Assembly (NCBI GenBank): GCA_016934095.1
Contig: JAFGTO010000004.1
Span: 1 to 8,848 of the forward strand
Reading direction: 5' to 3'
DNA length: 8,848 bases
Source: Candidatus Glassiibacteriota bacterium
GTDB lineage: Bacteria; Gemmatimonadota; Glassbacteria; GWA2-58-10
Part shown: one piece after another, positions 1 to 5,936 of the stretch
Layout of the letters: every line of letters starts with the position of its first letter
Position numbering within the stretch: the first letter of the stretch is position 1
Notes under the pieces: generated by a model
Seen by the model: only the letters and a program-made list of their open reading frames with translations
The model's database searches: none
What the model was told of the DNA's origin: nothing
Translations under genes and position numbers: made by a program

Positions 1-26
1 CAGAAAAAATCATGCGGGCCGGGTTC

Positions 27-2387
27 TCAGGGAGCGAGCCGGCGTAACCTGACCGTACTGCCCGGTTCTATCAGCTCCGCCACCGAGACACCGGTAAAAC
101 AGGTCTTGCGCAGCACCTCGCAGACCCCTGTGTCCCTCGAGTTGTCGCGGTCCAGGTGGAATTCCAGGGTCCTCTGCAGGGCCTGTCGCACGGCCCTGTC
201 CGCTGGGTGGCGCCGGCCGTACCAGTCGAGCAGCCTCCAGACCAGGTTGGTGCGGTTGTTCCGCGGAGTCTCGGCCTGGTTCCAGGTCCCGTCCGGGTTC
301 TGGTTCTCCACAATCCAGCGGCAGAGCTGTCCCAGGGCCGCATCGATCCTTGCCCGCAGGGCCTCATCCGCTGCGTGCTCGTAAGCTGTAACCAGGGCCT
401 CCCCACCGTAGACCACGTCGTGGAAAGCCTCGAAAACGGCCCCGGTCTCCACCTCGCGCCTCAGGTACCAGTCGGCGGCCTCCACTGCATAGCGCCGGTA
501 CTCCGGGTTGCCGGTGATTGCATAGAGCACCGGGTAGAACTGCAGGCCCACGTTGGTGGTCGAGACATCCCAGACCGCCTCGCTCCTGTCCATCCACCAG
601 TAACCGTTGCCGAAAGCCCCCCTGTCCGGCCCGCTGTCCACGCGCCAGCCCTGCGGCCGGTTCCCTCGTCCCAGGATGAGCGGATCTTCCAGGCAGCCCT
701 CGGTTACGTAGAGCGAATATTTCTCCATCACCTCCAGGTAGCGGGCCCTTCTCTGGTCATCTCCCCACGGGTAGAGCACTCCCACGGCCAGCATCACGCT
801 GCCGATATCCGCCAGGTTGATGCAGGCCGACCAGTCGGCGAAAGTACGCACGGCCAGCGCCTCGGTGCCGGTCCCGGTAACCAGCGGCACCAGCACCGAT
901 GGGCTGCTGCAGACAAAGTCCGCCCAGCGCAGGGCCTCCTCGAGGTAGGCCGGCTCGCCCAGGATCTGCGCCCCGGCCATCAGGGTGCGCACGCAGTATG
1001 AAGCGATGAAAAGCTCCGGTGAACCCGTGCCGGCCTTGGGGTAGCCGTTGGGCAGCTCGAGGCCCATGTACCAGTCGCAGATGTAGCGCAGGTACTCGCG
1101 CAAGGCCAGGTCCACAGCCACCGTGGCCTCCAGGCTCAAGTCATCCAGGCTCACTCCCTGGGAGGCCGAGGGGTCCAGGCCCAGGGACAATTGACCTATC
1201 CTGACGGGGAGCCTGAAATCCGCCTCCTGTGCCTGCCCGGTCGCCAAGGGGAACGGCTCTACCAGGAGTTTCAGGTCCTGCGGCCCGGCCTTGATCCTCA
1301 GGGTATAGTCTTTCCCCGGCGCCAGAGCAAGATCCTCCGCGCCCGACTGCCTGCCCTGCAGGTCGAAAAAGGCTGCGCCCTGCCCGGTGAGCTCCAGGCG
1401 GTACGAGGCAGTGCCCCCCCGACCCCCGGCCGGGGAGTCCGGGTAGAGCAGCAGGCTCAGCACCCCAGCGCTTTCGAGCCTGGCTCTCAGGCTGATCTCG
1501 GCAGGCAGCGGCAGACCCGGGGCGGGTCGCAGCACGCGGCCCTCTCCGGTGCGGCTGACCAGCCGCCGCCCCCACGGGGCGCAGCGCCAGCTGCCGGAGA
1601 GGGCCCGCCAGGTGTCCGGCAACCCGGCCCGGTCGAAATTCTCCTCCAGCAGCCTCCGGCCTGCTAAGTCCTCCACCACCACCTCGCCGAAAAACACCGC
1701 GGCATTGGCCGTGATAAAGCTCACCGTGCCCGCTGCATGGTCGGTGTCCACGGCGGTAACGGTCCACTGGCCGGGCTCCCGCTTGCCGGCGGGCCATACC
1801 CTGGCCCGCAGCGAGTCTCCACAGGCCTCGAAACGCACCAGGTAGTCGAGATCGCTGTGAAAAGACGAGAGCACCCGGGCCAGCTCCGTGCGCTGCCCCC
1901 CGGTGTATTTCACTATCCGGTAAAAGGACTGCTTGGCTCCGCCATCTTCCGGAACCCAGGGGGCGTACTCCAGCCGGTAGCCGTCGGCAGCACCGGCAAC
2001 TCTCAGGGCCACGGACCAGTACACCCTGCGGTACTGGCTGCCGCTCCAGGCAAAGTTCTTGGTCTGCCCTCCCCAGCGCTCGATACGCAGGCGGCACAAG
2101 ACCCGGTAATCCCGCCATTCCAACCCGGGGGTGTAGAGGACCTGGCGGGTGATCGGGCGGGTATCATCCTGGATCAGCCCCCGGGTCTCCGACCCATCCA
2201 CCTGCCAGACCGGGCTGACTCCCTGCCAGCGGTCCAGGGTGGTCTGCCCGGCTACAGACTCGAAATCATCCTCGAAAACCACCGCTTTAATCTTCCCCGG
2301 ATCATCCGGCGGCCCCCCGCCGGCCGGGGCCGCGGTCTGAAGACCCAGGGCCAGCACGATAAAACTCAGGCGCAAGGTTGATATCAT
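27..2387 (-). CDS. Exported multidomain carbohydrate-active protein: two beta-sandwich modules plus six-hairpin (alpha/alpha toroid) domain
   Basis: The protein has 786 residues from the chosen ATG. It opens with a Sec-type signal peptide (a few polar residues, a hydrophobic core around 6-16, an AAPA cleavage-type site near 19-22). Two modules of concanavalin/LamG-like character follow: residues about 38-240 start with FEDDFES and later Trp-rich strands, and about 246-420 start with a parallel ENFD...W...SGSW pattern. Residues about 425-770 are helical and resemble alpha/alpha toroid enzymes (six-hairpin glycosidases or polysaccharide lyases), with repeated Tyr/Trp-rich helices, a GNGYWWMD segment and QNPDGTW at 696-702. 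No catalytic residues can be assigned with confidence, so glycosidase versus lyase stays open. The start is set by GGAGA eight bases upstream. An in-frame TTG at 2453 lies at or before the predicted transcription start and is rejected; the ATG at 2402 has poor ribosome-site spacing. It diverges from the glycosyltransferase gene. Export and the carbohydrate role are inferred from fold-like patterns. Confidence 0.8.
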   Translation of the reverse strand: MISTLRLSFIVLALGLQTAAPAGGGPPDDPGKIKAVVFEDDFESVAGQTTLDRWQGVSPVWQVDGSETRGLIQDDTRPITRQVLYTPGLEWRDYRVLCRLRIERWGGQTKNFAWSGSQYRRVYWSVALRVAGAADGYRLEYAPWVPEDGGAKQSFYRIVKYTGGQRTELARVLSSFHSDLDYLVRFEACGDSLRARVWPAGKREPGQWTVTAVDTDHAAGTVSFITANAAVFFGEVVVEDLAGRRLLEENFDRAGLPDTWRALSGSWRCAPWGRRLVSRTGEGRVLRPAPGLPLPAEISLRARLESAGVLSLLLYPDSPAGGRGGTASYRLELTGQGAAFFDLQGRQSGAEDLALAPGKDYTLRIKAGPQDLKLLVEPFPLATGQAQEADFRLPVRIGQLSLGLDPSASQGVSLDDLSLEATVAVDLALREYLRYICDWYMGLELPNGYPKAGTGSPELFIASYCVRTLMAGAQILGEPAYLEEALRWADFVCSSPSVLVPLVTGTGTEALAVRTFADWSACINLADIGSVMLAVGVLYPWGDDQRRARYLEVMEKYSLYVTEGCLEDPLILGRGNRPQGWRVDSGPDRGAFGNGYWWMDRSEAVWDVSTTNVGLQFYPVLYAITGNPEYRRYAVEAADWYLRREVETGAVFEAFHDVVYGGEALVTAYEHAADEALRARIDAALGQLCRWIVENQNPDGTWNQAETPRNNRTNLVWRLLDWYGRRHPADRAVRQALQRTLEFHLDRDNSRDTGVCEVLRKTCFTGVSVAELIEPGSTVRLRRLAP

Positions 2388-2395
2388 TCGAAACG

Positions 2396-2400
2396 TCTCC
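2396..2400 (-). promoter_or_regulatory. Ribosome binding site deciding the start of the exported protein
   Basis: GGAGA on the minus strand, eight bases before the ATG at 2387-2385. It favours this ATG over the ATG at 2402-2400, whose nearest purine-rich site (GGAGG at 2429-2425) lies 22 bases away. Confidence 0.65.
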
Positions 2401-2452
2401 ATCGCATAAGTGAAAAAGCAAAAACCTCCGGTATCGTATACTCTGACGGTCA

Positions 2453-2481
2453 ATTATAATCAGATTTCCCCCGGCAGGCAA
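2453..2481 (-). promoter_or_regulatory. Sigma70-like promoter for the exported multidomain protein
   Basis: On the minus strand TTGCCT (2481-2476) and a perfect TATAAT (2458-2453) are separated by exactly 17 bases. Transcription would start near 2446, giving a leader of about 60 nt before the ATG at 2387. The sequence around it is markedly more AT-rich than the coding regions. No operator-like palindrome is obvious over it. Confidence 0.6.
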
Positions 2482-2564
2482 AATCTTTCCCCGGCCCCGA
2501 AACCTCCCCCGTCTTCGCTGTCCCGCCGGCTACCGGGAAGCGCAGAGACCCTTTTTCTCTTAGC

Positions 2565-2593
2565 TTGACTGGACGCGGCAATATTAATAGTTT
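2565..2593 (+). promoter_or_regulatory. Candidate promoter for the GT-C/TPR glycosyltransferase gene
   Basis: TTGACT (2565-2570), 17 bases, then TAGTTT (2588-2593) at the edge of an AT-rich block (about 2580-2636). The -35 match is good but the -10 is poor. The AT-rich block supports a promoter somewhere here, but the exact element is uncertain. Confidence 0.3.
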
Positions 2594-2647
2594 ATTTAAT
2601 TCGCTCCTGAAGTAATACAACCAAAAAAACAGACAACCCAGGTATCC

Positions 2648-2652
2648 GGAGA
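2648..2652 (+). promoter_or_regulatory. Ribosome binding site of the GT-C/TPR gene
   Basis: GGAGA eight bases before the ATG at 2661. The geometry is the same as for the divergent gene and supports this start. Confidence 0.65.
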
Positions 2653-2660
2653 TCAGGTTC

Positions 2661-5066
2661 ATGACCGACATCAAACAGGACAGAAACCGCCGGCTGAGTG
2701 CCGCACTCATTTTTCTGGTCGTGGCGATTGCCTCCTTCTGCTGCATGCAGTATCCCGGGCCCTCCAATGAGGAGGTTACCCAGTACGAGGCTTTGCTCCG
2801 CCAGCGGGAATGGAGATCCCGGTTCTCCACTGATAATTTCGAGCCGTTTTCGGCCGAAAATATCCAACACTACTGGTCCGGCTACCAGCGGTCCGACCAG
2901 CGGGTGATCGAGACCAGCGGTCCGTTTCTGCGCACGGCTTACGGCTTGATCCAGCCGCTGGGCAAGCTGTTCACAGGGGATTTCGAGGCTTTCCGCAGCG
3001 GCTCGGCCCTTGCTTTCGCGCTGCTGAGCGCCCTGCTTTTTCTCTGGCTGGCTCCGGTGCTCGGCACTCTCGGAGCGCTGGCAGCCGCGGTGGTCTTTGT
3101 CCTGACCCCCCGCGCTTTCGCCGCCGGGATCCAGGCCACCCACTACCCCTGGCTGGCCTGCCTCTGGTTCTTCTCAGCCTGGTTGTTCGAGCGGGAGCCC
3201 CTGTCCCGCACCAGGGTCCTGCTTTTCGCGCTGGCGATGGGCGTGGGTATGGCGGTCTCGGTAAGCTTCCTGCTGCTCCTGCTCTGCCTGGCAGTCTGGA
3301 TGCTGATCAGCGGAAGGACTGGTTACCGCGGCAAGATGCTTGCCGCCGGCCTGGCCGCCATGATATTCCTGCCGCCGCTGCTCAACCCGCTGTGGTGGCA
3401 CGCCCCCCTCTCCGGCTATGCACGCTACCTCGCAGCCGGGCTTATCGGCCACAAAGGCTACGGCGTTCCGGTGCTCTATTTCGGCAAGCTCTACCAGAGC
3501 GGACTGCCCTGGCACTATGTAATCGTCATGCTGGCGGCCACCATCCCGATAGCGAGCCTGGCCCTGGTCCTGGCCGGGAAAGTCATCTCGCTCAAGCCGA
3601 AAATGTTCGCCGGGCCGGTGGGGCTGGCCCTGACCACCTCGACCGCCTTCATCCTGGTGGGCTTGACCGGCCGTTTCCCGGCCTCGGATGGCATGGCCTA
3701 TTTCCTCCCAGTCTATGCTGCGGATGCCATGATGGCCGGGGCGGGTTTCGCCTGGCTCCTGGGGCGCCTGCAGGCGCGGCTCCCCGGCCTGGCAAAACCG
3801 GCCGGAATACTGGTCCTGCTGCTGATAGCAGTCCCGCCGCTGGTCTGGCAGATCAGGCTTTTCCCCTGCATGAGCTCTCACTATAACGCTATCACCGGTT
3901 TCCTCAAGGGCGCGAGCAAGGCCGGCCTGGAGGTCTGTTTCGATGGCAGTGTCATCGACCGCAGCTTCCTGGAGAAGCTGAATGAAAAAGTTCCCGGGGA
4001 AAGCCGGGTCAAGGTTGTCGGCGCACCCCTGTACTTCCTGGACAGCCGGAAGAGGGTCCGCGAGGACATCTACTTCCACCAGCAGCTCTATGACCACGTG
4101 GCGATCATGAACCGGCCCGGGACTTTTATCGACCAGGACTGCCTGCTGTTCACCCAGGCCGAGCCTTATCTCAAGGCGGAGCGCTGCGGGGTGCTCTTCG
4201 CTGGCATCTACGACCAGAAAAAAGAATACAAACGCCTCTACCGGCTATACGAACAGCGGATGTTTTCAGATAAAGCCAGCCCGGAAGACTGCTACTATAT
4301 GGGAGTGCTGCTCAAGGCCGCCCACATGTTCGACCAGGCGGTCCCGCTTTTCCACAGGGCTGTCAGGATGGACTCCACCATGTCCGGGGCCTGGTATTCC
4401 CTGGGCTACATCGACTATTACAGCGAAAAAGCGGACTCCGCCGCCGGCTACCTTACCCGGGCGGTCGAGCTGGACCCGGACAACGCCGAATACCTGGCCC
4501 TGGCAGCCGAAGTCCAGGAAAAACTGGGCAACCTGGAGGAAGCCCTCGGGTACGCCGAACAGGCGGTGGCTGTCGAGCCGTTCAACAGCGATTATAACAG
4601 CAGACGGGGAGACCTGCTGATCAAGCTATCCCGGCCAGCGGAGTCCAGGAAATACCTGGAGCGCGCCATACTTACAGACACCCTCGACCTGCAGAGCATG
4701 CACCTGATCGGCCTGAGCTACCGTCAGGAGAAAAATTTTTCCCTGGCGGAAGCCGCCTACCAGCGGATCATGAAGATCACCGAGCGCAACCACGTTTACC
4801 TCGGCCAGATGGGCGAGATGTACCGCGAGATGGGCGACTACGAGCGCTGCGCCGACATGTACGAAAAAATCCTGGCCCTGCGCTACAACAACCCGCCGAT
4901 CCTCCACCTGCTGGGCGACCTCTACCTGAACCAGCTCGACCAGCCGGAGAAAGCCTTGAAATGCTACCAGGACTGCCTGCGCTTCAACCCCCGGTACAGG
5001 GGCAGGGGCCAGGTCGATAAAGCCATCCGCAAGATCGAGAAGAGACTGGGGAAAAAAGAGGGCTGA
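2661..5066 (+). CDS. GT-C-type membrane glycosyltransferase fused to seven TPR repeats
   Basis: The 801-residue protein begins with a basic N-terminus and a membrane helix (about 13-30). A loop follows that carries an acidic pair, N36-E37-E38, in the place where GT-C enzymes (PMT/GT39, ArnT/GT83-like) carry catalytic acidic residues. About ten further hydrophobic segments lie between 113 and 398, including an FGKLYQSGLPWHY stretch typical of PMT-like bacterial proteins and a GRFPASDGMAYFLP stretch resembling their late conserved loop. Residues about 400-540 form a soluble linker region of unknown fold. Seven TPR units of about 34 residues fill 541-785 (for example AWYSLGYIDYY and AVELDPDN). 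Such enzymes normally transfer a sugar from a polyprenyl-phosphate donor on the periplasmic face; donor and acceptor cannot be read here. The start has a well-spaced GGAGA. The gene stands alone on its strand and converges with the operon to its right. Family assignment rests on membrane pattern and loop motifs, so the enzymatic role is likely but unproven. Confidence 0.8.
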   Translation: MTDIKQDRNRRLSAALIFLVVAIASFCCMQYPGPSNEEVTQYEALLRQREWRSRFSTDNFEPFSAENIQHYWSGYQRSDQRVIETSGPFLRTAYGLIQPLGKLFTGDFEAFRSGSALAFALLSALLFLWLAPVLGTLGALAAAVVFVLTPRAFAAGIQATHYPWLACLWFFSAWLFEREPLSRTRVLLFALAMGVGMAVSVSFLLLLLCLAVWMLISGRTGYRGKMLAAGLAAMIFLPPLLNPLWWHAPLSGYARYLAAGLIGHKGYGVPVLYFGKLYQSGLPWHYVIVMLAATIPIASLALVLAGKVISLKPKMFAGPVGLALTTSTAFILVGLTGRFPASDGMAYFLPVYAADAMMAGAGFAWLLGRLQARLPGLAKPAGILVLLLIAVPPLVWQIRLFPCMSSHYNAITGFLKGASKAGLEVCFDGSVIDRSFLEKLNEKVPGESRVKVVGAPLYFLDSRKRVREDIYFHQQLYDHVAIMNRPGTFIDQDCLLFTQAEPYLKAERCGVLFAGIYDQKKEYKRLYRLYEQRMFSDKASPEDCYYMGVLLKAAHMFDQAVPLFHRAVRMDSTMSGAWYSLGYIDYYSEKADSAAGYLTRAVELDPDNAEYLALAAEVQEKLGNLEEALGYAEQAVAVEPFNSDYNSRRGDLLIKLSRPAESRKYLERAILTDTLDLQSMHLIGLSYRQEKNFSLAEAAYQRIMKITERNHVYLGQMGEMYREMGDYERCADMYEKILALRYNNPPILHLLGDLYLNQLDQPEKALKCYQDCLRFNPRYRGRGQVDKAIRKIEKRLGKKEG

Positions 5067-5085
5067 GCGAAGGAATAGATCTGAC

Positions 5086-5109
5086 GATAATCCCTGATCT
5101 CAGGGTATC
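5086..5109. terminator. Imperfect inverted repeat between convergent genes, possible bidirectional terminator
   Basis: CCCTGA (5092-5097) and TCAGGG (5100-5105) flank two bases. The arms extend outward as GATA (5086-5089) and TATC (5106-5109) with a two-base bulge. The repeat sits between the convergent stop codons and includes the stop codon at 5100-5102. No T-tract follows on either strand, so an intrinsic terminator is only weakly supported. Confidence 0.25.
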
Positions 5110-5936
5110 ACCACCGGAGCATAGGCGAAAAGCCCCGTCGTGCACAACAGGGCCTGCCCAGCGGGGTCGGGCCGGTTGCTGAAACCATAGGCTGTCGAGC
5201 CCGGGACTGCGGATCCCGGCAGACTGTCGTGTAGCTCTCCATCGTAAAGCAGCTCAAAGTCGCGTCGGCTGAGGAAGACCGCCCCGGCCACCTCACCGTA
5301 ATCCCGGCCCACAACCTGCATGGCCGTCTCCAGCCCGGTGCCCGAGAAGCTCACCCCTGCCAGCGCATCCCCCCAGTGGTCGAAACCGGCCACCAGGTCC
5401 ACCTCGCTGCCGGACACCCTGGCCACCAGGCTGCAAAAGAGGTCCTGCCCGTCGAACACCGCCAGAATCAGGCAGCACGGACCCGGCAGCAGCTCCTGCA
5501 GGAACGACCTCATCCTGAGGTATGCCGCCGGCCCCCGGTCCAGGCACGGCTCTGGGTAAATCGCCACGTTCCTGTCGAACTCGGCGCACACCGCCTGGTA
5601 CATGCGGGCTAGGTAGTGGTACTTTTCCTCGTTCGGCTCGGGTTTCAGGTTCTGTGCCGCATACAGCCTGTCGTAGCCATCCAGGTCGGACACCACCACC
5701 CGGCGCAGCTTCCCGTGGTACCTGTCGTAAAGCTCCCGCGCGCTCAGCCTGGCATCGTCGACCCGGAAAATACTGACCGGCTCGCTGCGCCCATCCAGCA
5801 ACTGGCGCCTGGAAAGCGACTCCTCGTGCCAGAGCACCAGTTGCGGGGAAACGCCGCTGAGACGGGCGCACACCGAGGCAAAACGCGCCCACTGTACCGG
5901 GTCCAGGTCTATCACCCGGAGCTCCCTTGAGATCAT
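5100..5936 (-). CDS. Protein of unknown function, translationally coupled to the beta-galactosidase-like gene
   Basis: I do not recognise this 278-residue protein. It has no signal peptide and no membrane helix, so it is probably cytosolic. It mixes short beta-type stretches (VVVSDLD near 81-86, CCLILAVFD near 154-162, VDLVAGFDHW near 179-188) with amphipathic helices (about 62-76, 104-121, 138-150), suggesting a compact alpha/beta fold. There are seven Cys residues (23, 117, 131, 154, 155, 168, 265), with no metal-binding spacing. The ATG at 5936 shares one base with the upstream stop (TGATG) and has GGAGG seven bases before it; an in-frame TTG three bases earlier is less likely. It is the last gene of the operon, made after the permease and glycosidase, which suggests a metabolic, sensing or regulatory accessory role. 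No DNA-binding motif is evident. Coding confidence is high because of the coupling and the long intact frame. Confidence 0.8.
   Translation of the reverse strand: MISRELRVIDLDPVQWARFASVCARLSGVSPQLVLWHEESLSRRQLLDGRSEPVSIFRVDDARLSARELYDRYHGKLRRVVVSDLDGYDRLYAAQNLKPEPNEEKYHYLARMYQAVCAEFDRNVAIYPEPCLDRGPAAYLRMRSFLQELLPGPCCLILAVFDGQDLFCSLVARVSGSEVDLVAGFDHWGDALAGVSFSGTGLETAMQVVGRDYGEVAGAVFLSRRDFELLYDGELHDSLPGSAVPGSTAYGFSNRPDPAGQALLCTTGLFAYAPVVIP

Noticed and set aside
1..60. Intrinsic terminator after the exported protein gene
   Set aside because: A run of six T follows the stop on the minus strand, but the only nearby stem (GCCGG/CCGGC) is five pairs with a long loop and is not adjacent to the T run.
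156..1001. Plus-strand open frame of 281 codons opposite the exported protein gene
   Set aside because: It is rich in Pro, Gly, Arg and His, matches no domain pattern, and lies wholly antisense to a well-supported gene. Long antisense frames are common in GC-rich DNA.
2388..2453. Longer start (TTG at 2453) for the exported protein
   Set aside because: The TTG overlaps the TATAAT of the predicted promoter, so it would not be in the transcript, and the added residues would push the signal peptide inward.
3174..4097. Minus-strand open frame of 307 codons opposite the GT-C/TPR gene
   Set aside because: The translation is a Gln/Arg/Gly-rich shadow of membrane-helix codons with no hydrophobic core and no ribosome site, while the opposite strand is a clear membrane protein.
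5670..5700. VVVSDLDGYD in the unknown protein as a HAD phosphatase motif I
   Set aside because: The motif lies near residue 80 instead of near the N-terminus, Tyr replaces the usual Thr/Val, and I find no later HAD motifs with conserved Lys or paired Asp.
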